Below are positions 25,988 to 36,109 of a DNA stretch of 64,000 bases, piece after piece. A program made the position numbers and the translations under genes. Numbering within the stretch: the first letter of the stretch is position 1; the number at the start of each line of letters is the position of its first letter. This stretch comes from Jeotgalicoccus aerolatus. Lineage in GTDB: Bacteria > Bacillota > Bacilli > Staphylococcales > Salinicoccaceae. Location: positions 310,001 to 374,000 of the forward strand of contig NZ_BMCN01000002.1 in NCBI RefSeq assembly GCF_014635205.1, in the 5' to 3' direction. The notes beneath the pieces were generated by a model. It saw nothing but the letters and a program-made list of their open reading frames with translations, was not told the origin of the DNA and made no database searches.

Positions 25988-27013
25988 TTGACAATTGACG
26001 AGCTGATAGGAATTGGTCTGCTGCTGGTTATTTTAGTATTTTTCACACTGTTTACTCACTTTGCACCATATGGCTCTAAAGTGATGGGGGCTTTTGCAGG
26101 TGCTGCAATCGCCACATACTTAGTTGAAGCATTAAACAGTTTCGTAATTGGTGATTTATTTAATATCGAATTCTTTCAGACTGCTGGAACGGTAGCAGGG
26201 GGGCTGGACGGAACAATTGTTGTCATGCTTGTTGCATTAGCAATGAAAGTGAATCCGGTGAATGCTGCTATTTTAGCAGCAGGTTTTGGTGATATGGGAC
26301 TGATTCCTGGACTATTCGCAGCTTACATAGTGTCATTTGGGGTGCTGTGGCTGCAGCGGGTCATTCCAAAAGGCCTGGACTTTATCGTCGTTATTTTAGT
26401 AGCATTGCCGATTATCCGGGTGATGGGGTTAGCAATCACACCTCTGGTAGATAATTCATTGCTGGAAATAGGGACGATTATTCAAACAGCTACAGATACA
26501 AACCCGATACTGATGGGGCTTATGCTGGGCGGTATAATCACTGTAGTAGGAATTTCTCCTTTAAGCTCCATGGCTTTAACAGCATTGCTTGGTTTAACAG
26601 GTATTCCGATGGCAGTTGCTGCACTGTCAGCATTTGCTTCATCTCCTGCCAGTGCCTGGCTGTTTTATAAACTGAAGATCGGTGATTTGAAATCCATCAT
26701 TTCAGTATCAATAGAACCGCTTTCTAAAGCGGATTTGATAACAGCCAATCCATTGCCGATGTACGGGACGAATTTTGTCGGCGGTGCATTGTCGGGTATG
26801 GTCATTGCGACTTCAGGCATGATTAATGACGCACCGGGAACCGCAGCGCCGGTACCGGGTCTGCTTGTTATGTTTGGTTATAACGATGCAGGACAAGTTA
26901 TAATGTATGCTGCAATTTGTGCAGCAATTTCTTTCCTGGTTGCAGTTGCCGGGTCATATGTATTCAGAAATGTTAAAATTTATAATAGTGAAGTACTTGA
27001 AGAAGAACGCTAA
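25988..27013 (+). CDS. PTS_EIIC-type membrane permease
   Basis: About 341 residues from a TTG at 25988, hydrophobic throughout with roughly ten helices. It resembles the stand-alone EIIC-like family (PF13303 type): GLMLGGIITVVGISPLSSMA and FVGGALSGMVIATSGMINDA are typical glycine-rich loops. No EIIA or EIIB domain lies nearby, so sugar phosphotransfer is not proven; some relatives may be simple permeases. The start is uncertain: a run of five G lies just before it, and a second in-frame TTG is at 25979. A longer frame would run into the promoter. Confidence 0.65.
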   Translation: MTIDELIGIGLLLVILVFFTLFTHFAPYGSKVMGAFAGAAIATYLVEALNSFVIGDLFNIEFFQTAGTVAGGLDGTIVVMLVALAMKVNPVNAAILAAGFGDMGLIPGLFAAYIVSFGVLWLQRVIPKGLDFIVVILVALPIIRVMGLAITPLVDNSLLEIGTIIQTATDTNPILMGLMLGGIITVVGISPLSSMALTALLGLTGIPMAVAALSAFASSPASAWLFYKLKIGDLKSIISVSIEPLSKADLITANPLPMYGTNFVGGALSGMVIATSGMINDAPGTAAPVPGLLVMFGYNDAGQVIMYAAICAAISFLVAVAGSYVFRNVKIYNSEVLEEER

Positions 27014-27043
27014 AAGAGCGCCGGAAAATTCCGGCGCTCTTTT
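27012..27043 (+). terminator. Terminator after the PTS-IIC-like gene
   Basis: AAAAGAGCGCCGGAA and its reverse complement with a two-base centre, followed by T-rich sequence. Confidence 0.92.
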
Positions 27044-27234
27044 AATTTTAGCTATGAATTATTCTTCTAATGTTACATGGTATATATAATAAAAACAAAG
27101 ATTTAAGATTTATAAAACGAAATGATTAAATTATTTGAAAACATTGTGACATATGCTGATGAGAGCAAGAAATATTGTGAAAAAAATGTTATATTAGCAG
27201 TGATAAAACGATAAAAAAAGGAGTGACTGTCAGC

Positions 27235-28743
27235 ATGGCAGACAAAGAAGAGAAACAGGCAAAAGGATACAAACCGGTCTGGATTATCGTTGCTTTTCTT
27301 GTACTAATTATTATTAACTTTTTACCTGCACCTGATGAACTCAGTGTAGTTGGATTAAGAGCACTGTCAGTACTGGCATTTGCTGTAATTATGTGGGTAA
27401 CTGAAGCGGTTAAATACCCCGTATCTGCAGTAATGATTGTCGGTCTGCTCATTATTTTACTCGGACTGTCACCAGTTCCCGGGAATGAAATTGGTGAAGC
27501 GCTCGATGTAGCAGACGGGACGGATCAGTTCGGTACTAAAAATGCCTTGTCCCTGGCATTTTCAGGCTTCTCAAGTTCAGCTCTGGCACTCGTAGCAGCA
27601 GCGCTGTTCTTAGCGAGTGCAATGCAGATTACCAATCTGCATAAACGTTTGGCACTTTACGTACTCCGTATAGTCGGCAACAAAACAAATGCTATTGTAC
27701 TCGGTACAATTCTCGTATCTATCTTACTGGCATTCTTCGTACCGTCAGCAACGGCGAGAGCGGGTGCGGTGATTCCAATACTTATTGGTATGGTGGCAGC
27801 ATTCGGCATGTCGAAAGACAGTAAACTAGCAACACTGCTTATCGTCACAGCAGTTCAGGCAGTTTCAATTTGGAATATCGGTATTAAAACTGCAGCTGCA
27901 CAAAACCTTGTTGCGATCGGCTTCATTAATGAAGCGATGGGAGAAGATGTATCATGGATTCAGTGGTTCATTTACGCAGCTCCATTCTCAATTATCATGA
28001 GTATACTGCTTTACTTTGTTATGACACGTTTCTTCAAAGCTGAGACAGATGAAATCAGCGGGGGACGTCAATTAATCGACAGCGAGCTTGAGAAACTCGG
28101 CCCGATTAAACCAGTAGAATGGCGTTTAATCACGATTGCAACACTGCTCTTGATCTTCTGGGCAACAGAAGGCATCTTACATCCGTTCGACTCATCATCA
28201 ATCACATTGATTGCATTGGCAATTATGCTTGCACCTAAAGTTGGAGTGTTTACTTGGAAAGAAGTTGAAAAAACAATTAACTGGGGTACCATTATTGTTT
28301 TCGCCATTGGTATTTCACTCGGTACTGTACTTCTCAGAACCGGAGCGGCTCAGTGGCTGTCGGACGTAACATTCGGCGCTATGGGACTGGATGCATTGCC
28401 GCTCGTAGGGGTAATCGCACTCGTTGCAATATTTAATATTATTATTCACCTTGGATTTGCGAGTGCAACATCGCTTGCATCTGCCTTAATCCCAGTATTT
28501 ATCGCATTGACGACAACACTTAACATGGGCGACTCATCATTAGGATTCGTTCTGATACAGCAATTTGTAATCTGTTTTGGTTTCTTACTGCCTGTCAGCG
28601 CACCGCAAAACATGCTGGCATACGGTACAGGTACATTCACAGTAAACGACCTGTTGAAATCAGGTATATTCCTGACGGTCGGCGGTTACATCTTAATCAT
28701 TATCATGTCAGCAACTTATTGGCAGTGGTTAGGACTCCTGTAA
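27235..28743 (+). CDS. DASS/SLC13-family anion transporter
   Basis: 502 residues with about 12 helices. Two SLC13-type repeats are visible: the first with VPSATARAGAVIPIL, the second with HLGFASATSLASALIPV, both resembling the SNT/SAT hairpin motifs that bind sodium and dicarboxylate. Members carry succinate, malate, citrate or sulfate. The ATG at 27235 follows AAGGAG; a GTG at 27223 is less likely. Substrate unknown. A TAXI-TRAP system and Mqo elsewhere in this window fit an organism that feeds on organic acids, which is inference. Confidence 0.82.
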   Translation: MADKEEKQAKGYKPVWIIVAFLVLIIINFLPAPDELSVVGLRALSVLAFAVIMWVTEAVKYPVSAVMIVGLLIILLGLSPVPGNEIGEALDVADGTDQFGTKNALSLAFSGFSSSALALVAAALFLASAMQITNLHKRLALYVLRIVGNKTNAIVLGTILVSILLAFFVPSATARAGAVIPILIGMVAAFGMSKDSKLATLLIVTAVQAVSIWNIGIKTAAAQNLVAIGFINEAMGEDVSWIQWFIYAAPFSIIMSILLYFVMTRFFKAETDEISGGRQLIDSELEKLGPIKPVEWRLITIATLLLIFWATEGILHPFDSSSITLIALAIMLAPKVGVFTWKEVEKTINWGTIIVFAIGISLGTVLLRTGAAQWLSDVTFGAMGLDALPLVGVIALVAIFNIIIHLGFASATSLASALIPVFIALTTTLNMGDSSLGFVLIQQFVICFGFLLPVSAPQNMLAYGTGTFTVNDLLKSGIFLTVGGYILIIIMSATYWQWLGLL

Positions 28744-28767
28744 AATCGTTATAGAAAAAGAAATAAT

Positions 28768-28796
28768 AAAAGCCAGCTGATTTCAGCTGGCTTTTT
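28768..28796. terminator. Bidirectional terminator
   Basis: AAAAGCCAGCTGA and its exact complement serve the anion transporter and, on the other strand, the convergent YeiH-family gene. Confidence 0.9.
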
Positions 28797-28797
28797 C

Positions 28798-29787
28798 TTA
28801 TATAATTGCTGCGATATAAAAAGTAACTATAGATAACAGGACCGATGTGATGACTAAAGCATACAGCGGTTTTAAAGCTTTTTCTCTGATCGACTGCAGC
28901 GGTACGCTGAGTCCCAATCCAACCATTGCCATAACCATCAGAAGTGTCGTCAGCTGATCGATGACCGTGCTTAAGCTTGCCGGTAACGTGATAAAATTAT
29001 TTACAACAGCAACCAGGATAAAGAAGAACAGGAAGTAAGGAATATCGACCTTGCCTTCTGTTTTTTTGTGCTGTTTTCTAGAAACAAAATACATAATCAA
29101 AAGACTGACAGGGATTAGCAAAAATACTCTGCTCAGCTTTGACAAGAGAGCCATTGCCATACCGTCATCGTTAGCACTGCCGCCAGCGAGAACGACCTGA
29201 GCAATTTCATGAAGACTAAGTCCGCTCCAAATACCATAGACAGTATCATTCATATCGAACAATGGACCAATAAAAGTATAACTTAGGGCGAACACTGTAC
29301 CGACAACAGATATTAAGCCGATGCTGATCGCAGTATCTTCTTCTTTTGCTTTCACGATAGAACTGACAGCTGAAATAGCGGCGGCTCCGCATATTCCAGT
29401 TCCTGCTGCAAGTAAAAACATAATGGATGAATTTGTTTTAAAATACTTATTCAACAAATACATGAGTGCAAAACTGAATAAGATCACAGCTGCACCGAGC
29501 GGTATCATCACCCAGCCGTCATTAATAATTAATTGCAGATTTAATTTGAACCCATATAAGACGATAGCAAAACGGAGCAGTTTTTTGGCAGAAAAAGTAA
29601 TGCCCGGACGTAAAGGCTCAGGGTATCCGAGTATCTGCCGGTAAAGCACGCCAATTAACAGAGCGACTGCAAGCGCTCCGATACTGGAAATCACAGGCAA
29701 TCCAGCAAGAGCAATACTGATTACCGCGACTGCCAATGTAAATAAGATACCGAAAATAAAAGGTCTGTTTAAATATTTATATGTCAT
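28798..29787 (-). CDS. YeiH/UPF0324-family membrane protein
   Basis: About 329 residues with ten or so helices. The UPF0324 family signature is clear: LRFAIVLYGFKLNLQLI, AAGTGICGAAAISAVSS, GLSLHEIAQVVLAGGS. Some members are annotated as sulfate or sulfite exporters, but evidence is thin. The ATG at 29787 follows GAGGTG; a GTG at 29796 is in frame. It is divergent from the TRAP operon. Confidence 0.85.
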   Translation of the reverse strand: MTYKYLNRPFIFGILFTLAVAVISIALAGLPVISSIGALAVALLIGVLYRQILGYPEPLRPGITFSAKKLLRFAIVLYGFKLNLQLIINDGWVMIPLGAAVILFSFALMYLLNKYFKTNSSIMFLLAAGTGICGAAAISAVSSIVKAKEEDTAISIGLISVVGTVFALSYTFIGPLFDMNDTVYGIWSGLSLHEIAQVVLAGGSANDDGMAMALLSKLSRVFLLIPVSLLIMYFVSRKQHKKTEGKVDIPYFLFFFILVAVVNNFITLPASLSTVIDQLTTLLMVMAMVGLGLSVPLQSIREKALKPLYALVITSVLLSIVTFYIAAII

Positions 29788-29889
29788 TGTATGCACCTCG
29801 TTAAAGCTAATATTAGCATTTAATGAAGAGTCTGGGAATCAATAAAAAAAGATGAAAATAATCTATTAAATTATAGAATTTTCTAATTA

Positions 29890-29905
29890 TTGAAAGCGAT
29901 TTATG
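29890..29905 (+). promoter_or_regulatory. Possible cre-like box upstream of the TRAP operon
   Basis: TTGAAAGCGATTTATG fits the catabolite-responsive consensus except for the terminal conserved C. It lies about 50 bases before the solute-binding protein gene. One mismatch at a key base makes this tentative. Confidence 0.35.
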
Positions 29906-29953
29906 TTACATTATTGGTAGGAAAGTAAAAAAATTGAAGGGAGAACAAAATTT

Positions 29954-30949
29954 ATGAATAAGAAGTACTGGCTGTTAATGATGTTTAGTGCTGTATTACT
30001 GGTGTTAGCTGCTTGCGGCGGTGAGTCTGACGAAGAGGGAAGTGAAGAGGATTCAGGTGAAGCAGCTGGGGGGGACGGCTGGGTAGAGAATATTACTTTA
30101 CTTACCGGCGGTGAAGCTGGTGTTTATTTCCCGCTTGGTGTAGCCATGGCAGATATCATTGACTCTTCATTTGATAATGTCACAGCGACAGGCGTTTCAT
30201 CAGGCGCATCTGTATCAAATGCTGAACAGTTAAACAATGGGGAAGCGCAGCTGGCTTTAGTCCAAAATGATATTGCCTTTTACGGTGCTGAAGGCGCTAA
30301 TATGTTTAGTGAAACACTGGATAACTACAGTGGTGTATTTACTATTTACCCTGAGACAATTCAATTGGTAACTTTAGCAGATTCAGGTATTGATTCAGTT
30401 GCGGATTTAGAAGGTAAGCGTGTAGCAATTGGGGATATGGGTTCTGGTACAGAGGCAAACGCGACGCAAATTATCGAAGCGCATGATATGACAATTGACG
30501 ATGTTGATGCACAGTATTTAGATTTTGCAGACGCATCTACTAACTTGCAAGATGGTAACGTCGATGCTGCATTTGTAACTGCTGGAACACCAACTGGCGC
30601 AATTCAGGAACTTAGCGCAAGTGCGGATGTGAAAATCGTAAGTTTTGATGAAGAAGCTATGAATAACCTGATGGAAGAATATTCATATTATACACAAGTA
30701 GATATTCCAGCTGATGCATATGATAACTTTGACAGTACTGCTTCAACAGTGGCTGTTCAAGCGATGCTGATTGCATCAAATGATATTCCGGAAGATCAAA
30801 TGTATGAAATGACAAAAGCTATTTTTGAAAACTTAGACTCTATGGCAAACGCTCATGTCAGAGGTGAGGAACTAAACCTTGAAACAGCAGAAGACGGTAT
30901 GTCTATCGATCTTCACCCTGGTGTACAGCGTTATTACGACGAGCAGTGA
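29954..30949 (+). CDS. TAXI-type TRAP transporter solute-binding lipoprotein
   Basis: 331 residues. A lipoprotein signal ends in LVLAAC (about Cys21), followed by an acidic Glu/Ser linker and the TAXI-family binding domain: LLTGGEAGVYFPLGVAMAD, VSSGASVSNAEQLNNGEAQL and RVAIGDMGSGTEANATQI. It captures the substrate outside the membrane for the TRAP permease coded two genes on. Relatives bind glutamate or C4-dicarboxylates, but specificity cannot be read. GGGAG precedes the ATG. The next gene starts four bases after its stop. Confidence 0.9.
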   Translation: MNKKYWLLMMFSAVLLVLAACGGESDEEGSEEDSGEAAGGDGWVENITLLTGGEAGVYFPLGVAMADIIDSSFDNVTATGVSSGASVSNAEQLNNGEAQLALVQNDIAFYGAEGANMFSETLDNYSGVFTIYPETIQLVTLADSGIDSVADLEGKRVAIGDMGSGTEANATQIIEAHDMTIDDVDAQYLDFADASTNLQDGNVDAAFVTAGTPTGAIQELSASADVKIVSFDEEAMNNLMEEYSYYTQVDIPADAYDNFDSTASTVAVQAMLIASNDIPEDQMYEMTKAIFENLDSMANAHVRGEELNLETAEDGMSIDLHPGVQRYYDEQ

Positions 30950-30953
30950 TTAA

Positions 30954-31469
30954 ATGGGAGATTATACTTACAAGAAGGCATTGCGTATCAGCAATGCCTT
31001 CTTATCCCTTGCGGGGATCTTTCTTATTGCAGAACTGGCAATTGTTTTCTATATTAATCAGCCTTTGAAGATTGCAGTTGTAGACATGGCGACTGAAGAG
31101 ACGATCTTCTCAGAAGAAGTTGAGTATGGAGAGCGTTTTAAAGTCAATTATATTCATTCTGTTGAACGTTCTCCCGTCAGTGAGATTTTTGAAGTAAGAA
31201 AAGACGGCATATATACAATGGAAAGTCATACTGAATCTTTCGGTGCTGGTATGCCGTATGAAGGCGAGGAAACAGTTTTAGAGGATGGGAAATTTATAAT
31301 TAAAAATATTAATCGTAAAGTACACGGAGGAACATTGAAAATAAGACCTTCGTCAGTTTTTCCACATCACATTTTAATAGGGAGTCATGACTTGCTTATT
31401 TCTGAACCTCCTTATAAAGGGAAAAATTTAGAGATTAAAATAATAAAAAGTTATTTTAGGGGTGATTAA
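30954..31469 (+). CDS. DUF1850 protein of the TAXI-TRAP operon
   Basis: 171 residues. One N-terminal membrane segment (about 14-34) and an extracytoplasmic domain with the DUF1850 core FKVNYIHSVERSPVSEIFEV and FGAGMPYEGEE. DUF1850 genes sit between the binding protein and permease of many TAXI-TRAP systems, so it likely helps delivery or assembly, although no role is proven. It begins four bases after the upstream stop with a poor ribosome site, so it is probably translated by coupling. Confidence 0.85.
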   Translation: MGDYTYKKALRISNAFLSLAGIFLIAELAIVFYINQPLKIAVVDMATEETIFSEEVEYGERFKVNYIHSVERSPVSEIFEVRKDGIYTMESHTESFGAGMPYEGEETVLEDGKFIIKNINRKVHGGTLKIRPSSVFPHHILIGSHDLLISEPPYKGKNLEIKIIKSYFRGD

Positions 31470-31472
31470 AGA

Positions 31473-33692
31473 ATGGATGCTAAGGAACAACAGAAAATGA
31501 TTCAAGAATTAGAAGGCAGTGACAGAGACCTCGGGAAAAAACTGGGTATATTTGTCAGTTCTATTTCAATTCTGCTGGCTGTCTTTCATTTATACGTCGC
31601 TGGATTTGGCTTGCCTGGAATTGGATCTAGAACCTTTCTGATTATTCACCTGACACTTGCAATAGTATTGGTGTTCTTAATATTTCCGATTAAGAAGGGG
31701 ATGTCTCAAAAGACAATTCCTATTTACGACTTTATACTATCGGCATTTTCACTCGGGTTAGGTATTTACTTAATACAAAGACAGGACGCACCTGAAATTA
31801 TGTCGGCCAGACCGACAGATATTGATTTAATTATTGGTGCGCTGTTTATTGTCATTGTAATTGAGGCGACACGCCGGGTAGTTGGTCTGCCTCTCGTCAT
31901 CATTGCCTTAATTGGTATTGGATATTTCTTTGCAGGAGAGTTTTTACCAGGACAGTTTTATCATAACAGAGGTGATTTCTCAAGATTTGTCTATGAGATT
32001 ACATACAGAAGTAACGGTATTTTCGGTACACCGATATACGCATCAGCTCAGTTTGTATTTATTTTTATTTTGTTCGGCGCCATATTGGAGTCGACAGGAG
32101 CAGGAAAAATGTTTATCGATCTTGCGATTCGGGGCTTCGGTAAATACAAGGGCGGTCCTGCCAAAGCGAGTGTTGTCGCAAGCGGAATGATGGGAAGTAT
32201 ATCAGGAAGTTCAACAGCTAACGCAGTAACGACAGGTACTTTCACTATACCGTTAATGAAAAAAGTAGGATTCCCGCCGCACGTTGCTGGCGGAGTAGAA
32301 GTCGCAGCCTCATCCAGCGGTCAGTTCTTACCGCCTGTTATGGGAGCAGCTGCATTTATAATGGTTGAGTTCACAGGTATACCGTATTTTGAAATTATAA
32401 AAAGTGCATTAATACCTGCACTCTTGGCTTACGTCGGAATATTGTTTATGGTTCATTTTGAAGCCAATAAACACAATATCTCAGGTATTGACAGGTCGGA
32501 AATGACTTCAGCGAGAAAGCTGCTGATTAGTCATGGTTACTTGATAGTGCCCATTTTAATTCTACTGTACTTCTTAGTAATTGAACGTGCATCAGTGAAT
32601 GCATCGGCATTCTATTCAATTATTGCCATGATAATAATAGCATTTTTTGCTTATCGATTTAAAACGAGTATGGGCCGAACGATAATATTTGCTGCGATAC
32701 TGTTGGCCATTACATTCTCAATGCAGTATCTGATCGGCTTTGTAAATGGTGGATTGATTATAGTTAATGACACTCTCGGCCTTGATTTATTCAATGCAGA
32801 AACAATACGCTGGAGAAGTCCGATATTTACAATGGTACTCGGAGGAATTATTGTTGCACTCCTTTTCGCACTCTTTCAGAAAGCTGCGAAACGCGATGCT
32901 GAGCCTCAGAAATACGGTTTTAAACAGCTTACAGAAGGATTCGATAAAGCATCCAGAAATGCCCTTAGTATTATTGTTGCCTGTGCAACAGCGGGTATTT
33001 TAATTGGGGTAATTACTACTAGCGGATTATCTACTAAGTTCACAAGAATCGTCATCGATTTTTCAGATACAATTGAAGGATGGCTGCCGAACTTTATGAT
33101 TACTGACAATACTCAGCTCTATATCGCTCTGGTTCTTACAGTATTTGCATGTTTGCTGCTCGGTATGGGGCTTCCCACTACAGCAACATACGTAGTGCTT
33201 GCTGCTGTTATCGCGCCTGTGTTGACGAACATGGGGCTGCCTGTTATCGTAGCTCATCTATTTGTACTGTATTATGGCGTTCTAGCGGACGATACTCCGC
33301 CGATAAACTTGCCAGCCTATGCTACAGCAGGAATAGCGAAAGCCGGACCGATACGGACTGGAGTCCAAGGGTTTAAATATGACTCAGCCGCTCTGCTGTT
33401 GCCGTTTATGTTTGCAATAAATCCAACTATTCTGTTGATTACAGAGGCAGGACCGCTTGAAATGATTTGGGCAATTATTACTGCTGCTGTTGGGATGGCA
33501 ACATTTGCATCCTTCATTCAAAACTTTATGTTTGTGAAATACAATATTATTGAAAGAATTGTTGCGGTAATTACTGCATTACTATTTATTCAAAGTGATA
33601 TTACAACAGATGTAATTGGGATAGGATTGTTTGTTCTGCTGGTTCTTTACCAGCTGTATAAAAAGAAAAAGCAGACACCTGTAACCGTATAA
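31473..33692 (+). CDS. TRAP transporter permease, fused small and large subunits
   Basis: 739 residues and some 17-18 hydrophobic segments. The first third corresponds to the DctQ-like four-helix part and the rest to the DctM channel, a fusion typical of TAXI systems. ASGMMGSISGSSTANAVTTG and the GMGLPTTATYVVLAAVIAP repeat are DctM hallmarks. It should drive sodium-coupled uptake of an organic acid or amino acid held by the lipoprotein. It starts four bases after the DUF1850 stop, with AGGGGTG as its site, and ends at a perfect palindromic terminator. Confidence 0.9.
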   Translation: MDAKEQQKMIQELEGSDRDLGKKLGIFVSSISILLAVFHLYVAGFGLPGIGSRTFLIIHLTLAIVLVFLIFPIKKGMSQKTIPIYDFILSAFSLGLGIYLIQRQDAPEIMSARPTDIDLIIGALFIVIVIEATRRVVGLPLVIIALIGIGYFFAGEFLPGQFYHNRGDFSRFVYEITYRSNGIFGTPIYASAQFVFIFILFGAILESTGAGKMFIDLAIRGFGKYKGGPAKASVVASGMMGSISGSSTANAVTTGTFTIPLMKKVGFPPHVAGGVEVAASSSGQFLPPVMGAAAFIMVEFTGIPYFEIIKSALIPALLAYVGILFMVHFEANKHNISGIDRSEMTSARKLLISHGYLIVPILILLYFLVIERASVNASAFYSIIAMIIIAFFAYRFKTSMGRTIIFAAILLAITFSMQYLIGFVNGGLIIVNDTLGLDLFNAETIRWRSPIFTMVLGGIIVALLFALFQKAAKRDAEPQKYGFKQLTEGFDKASRNALSIIVACATAGILIGVITTSGLSTKFTRIVIDFSDTIEGWLPNFMITDNTQLYIALVLTVFACLLLGMGLPTTATYVVLAAVIAPVLTNMGLPVIVAHLFVLYYGVLADDTPPINLPAYATAGIAKAGPIRTGVQGFKYDSAALLLPFMFAINPTILLITEAGPLEMIWAIITAAVGMATFASFIQNFMFVKYNIIERIVAVITALLFIQSDITTDVIGIGLFVLLVLYQLYKKKKQTPVTV

Positions 33693-33706
33693 TTTAAGAG
33701 CATAAA

Positions 33707-33742
33707 AAATACGCGCTTCCGAGATCTCGGAAGCGCGTATTT
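33707..33742. terminator. Perfect 36-base palindromic bidirectional terminator
   Basis: Each half is 18 bases with no loop break (centre GATC), starting AAATACGCGC. T runs on both strands suit it to end both the TRAP operon and the convergent putP gene. Confidence 0.92.
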
Positions 33743-33757
33743 CCATTCGAAGATGTA

Positions 33758-35326
33758 TTATTTATCTTCTTTTAAAATTCTTACAGTTTCATTAAACTCT
33801 TGTTCCATTTCTGGTTTAAGTTCGTTTTGAGTCATCTTACTTACGATAATACCGGCAAGAGTTGACACGATAACACCAGGAACAATTTCATACAAGCCTG
33901 TGCCGAATGAACCAGCTGCGATCCAAATAATTACTGTTGCGGCACCGCCGACAATTGCTGCGATAGCACCTGAACGTGTAATACCTTTCCAGTGAAGTGA
34001 CATCACAACTAATGGACCGAATGCAGCACCGAAACCAGCCCATGCGTTGGCTACAATATTAAGGATCACTGATTCGTCATCCCAAGCAATTATAATGGCA
34101 ACAAGCGCAACGATCACAACAGAAATTCTGCCGACTAAAACGAAAAGCTTATCTTGTTCAGCTTCAGTTTTAGTTTCTGTACCGCCAATCATTTTAAGGC
34201 GGATCATCTTATAGAAATCCTGTACCAGAGAACTGGATGTTACTAGCAGCTGAGATGAGATTGTACTCATAATTGCCGCTAAAATCGCTGCCAGGAAGAA
34301 TCCGCCGACTAACGGGTGGAATAAGACCTGACTCATGAGTACCAGAATTGTTTCCGCATCTGCTACTTCATGACGAGTAGCGTCTGTAAATGCAATACCA
34401 AGCAGACCTGTCAGGCAGGCGCCGATAAGTGAAATAGCCATCCAAATAATACCGATACGGCGAGCTTTAGGTACAAGAGTGTGTGACTTGATTGACATAA
34501 AGCGCACGATGATATGCGGTTGGCCAAAGTAACCGAAGAACCATGCTAAGTTACCAATAATAGTAACGAGTGAGACACCGCTTACCAGAGATAAGTAGTT
34601 GATATCTGCAATGGCACCAAGTTCTTCAATTCTGACAAAAGGCTCAACGCCCTGACCAGTTAAAGTCATCCATGTAGCAATTGGAATCATCACGATAGCG
34701 ATAAACATTATCGTGCCCTGGAAGAAGTCGGTCAGACTTACTGCTAAATAACCGCCGAAGAAAGTATAAATTACTACGACAGCGGCTGTTACAAATAAGC
34801 CCCAATGGTAGGGCAGGTTAAAGGCACTCTCGAATAACTTCCCGCCAGACACCATGCCGCTGGCTGTGTAAACAGCGAAGAATATAACAATTACAAGCCC
34901 TGCTATAATTCTCAGCAGATGTTTGCTGTCTTTAAAACGATTTTCAAAAAAGTCCGGGAGTGTAATCGAGTCGTTGGAAACTTCTGAATAAACACGAAGT
35001 CTCGGAGCGACAAGTATGTAGTTGACGTACGCACCGCACGTTAAACCGATTGCAATCCAAATACTTGAAATACCGACGCTGTACATACTTCCGGGCAGAC
35101 CCATCAGCATCCAGCCGGACATGTCAGAAGCACCGGCAGACAATGCAGTCACCCAAGGACCAATATTACGGCCGCCGAGCATATACTCATTGAGATTTGA
35201 TGTGGATTTATTATATGCATAAACCCCGATAGCAATTAGGATGATAAAATAAACTGCCATCATTGTGTACTGTTCCCACCCTGCAGTGAAGGTGAACGCA
35301 GATCCTGCTGTTGTGTTAAGAATCAT
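33758..35326 (-). CDS. putP: Sodium/proline symporter
   Basis: 522 residues, about 13 helices, of the SSS family and near the 512-residue PutP norm. [20 protein letters not shown] (first repeat) and the [16 protein letters not shown] stretch are close to PutP consensus, the latter carrying Ser/Thr sodium ligands. It should take up proline for osmoprotection or nutrition. GGGGAGAGG precedes the ATG. It has a leader of about 100 bases after its promoter, with an ATTCTATT/AATAGAAT hairpin near 35412-35442. Confidence 0.92.
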   Translation of the reverse strand: MILNTTAGSAFTFTAGWEQYTMMAVYFIILIAIGVYAYNKSTSNLNEYMLGGRNIGPWVTALSAGASDMSGWMLMGLPGSMYSVGISSIWIAIGLTCGAYVNYILVAPRLRVYSEVSNDSITLPDFFENRFKDSKHLLRIIAGLVIVIFFAVYTASGMVSGGKLFESAFNLPYHWGLFVTAAVVVIYTFFGGYLAVSLTDFFQGTIMFIAIVMIPIATWMTLTGQGVEPFVRIEELGAIADINYLSLVSGVSLVTIIGNLAWFFGYFGQPHIIVRFMSIKSHTLVPKARRIGIIWMAISLIGACLTGLLGIAFTDATRHEVADAETILVLMSQVLFHPLVGGFFLAAILAAIMSTISSQLLVTSSSLVQDFYKMIRLKMIGGTETKTEAEQDKLFVLVGRISVVIVALVAIIIAWDDESVILNIVANAWAGFGAAFGPLVVMSLHWKGITRSGAIAAIVGGAATVIIWIAAGSFGTGLYEIVPGVIVSTLAGIIVSKMTQNELKPEMEQEFNETVRILKEDK

Positions 35327-35455
35327 TCAAAAACCTCTCCCCTTTGTGAAATATAGATGTCAAGGCTATGTAAATGTATGTAGAAACAATAGACATAGTC
35401 TTACGTGAAGTATTCTATTTTCTAAGAACAAAAGAATAGAATTACACCTAAAAAG

Positions 35456-35483
35456 ATTATAACATCCTAGATTGTTATTACAA
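35456..35483 (-). promoter_or_regulatory. Candidate putP promoter
   Basis: On the minus strand TTGTAA (35478-35483) and TATAAT (35456-35461) are 16 bases apart. The transcript would have a leader of about 120 bases containing an eight-bp inverted repeat. Confidence 0.5.
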
Positions 35484-35518
35484 CGTGATTTAGTGGAATT
35501 GTCTGTGAACTTAAAAGG

Positions 35519-35550
35519 GAACCGCCCGGCACTAGTGTGCTGGACGGCAT
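35519..35550 (-). terminator. Weak terminator of the YtoQ-like gene
   Basis: CCGCCCGGCAC and GTGCTGGACGG form a hairpin with one mismatch around a TAGT loop. The T tract on the minus strand is short, so termination may be partial. Confidence 0.55.
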
Positions 35551-35564
35551 ATGTGACAATTATT

Positions 35565-36005
35565 TTATTTGAAAATATATTCTAATACTTCAACAGCTTG
35601 TTCCACATTATTGGTGACTATATTTGCTTTATTGGAGATTTCTTTTAGCGGATGAATCAGCTTTTCCGGACGAACAAGAATTAAAGGTTTGCCGGCATTA
35701 ATTGCAGTTGTTGCATCCATAGCTGTATTCCACTGTTTGTATTCTTCTCCGAAAAGAGCGATGACAACGTCAGCTTTGTTCATCAAAACTTGTGTGCGCA
35801 AATTATTTACTGCAGATGCAGCATCGTCACGATAATACTTTCCAGGCTGCTCGCCAAGAATATTTTCACCGATAGAGTCTGATAAATCGTGGTCCGTTTG
35901 AGGTGATACAAAAGTTAACGGTAAATCTTTTTCTTTTGCCAGAGTTTCAACTTCTTCTCTCCAGCTGCTGTGTATTTCTCCTGCTAAATATACTGTTAAA
36001 TCCAT
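35565..36005 (-). CDS. YtoQ-family protein
   Basis: 146 residues. The sequence matches YtoQ across its length: LTVYLAGEIHSSWREEVE at the N-terminus, FVSPQTDHDLSD, and VVIALFGEEYKQWNTAMDA. The fold resembles nucleoside 2-deoxyribosyltransferases (DUF4406-like), but no activity is established. The ATG at 36005 is preceded by AGGAGG; an upstream in-frame start at 36179 would overlap the divergent HAD gene and is rejected. Confidence 0.82.
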   Translation of the reverse strand: MDLTVYLAGEIHSSWREEVETLAKEKDLPLTFVSPQTDHDLSDSIGENILGEQPGKYYRDDAASAVNNLRTQVLMNKADVVIALFGEEYKQWNTAMDATTAINAGKPLILVRPEKLIHPLKEISNKANIVTNNVEQAVEVLEYIFK

Positions 36006-36109
36006 GAAATAACCTCCTAAATAGTCATTGCATATTAGTATATACCCTAAACTATTTATGGTAAAATATTTAAAGTAGACTAATTTTCCATGGAAAGGAA
36101 TAGACCGAA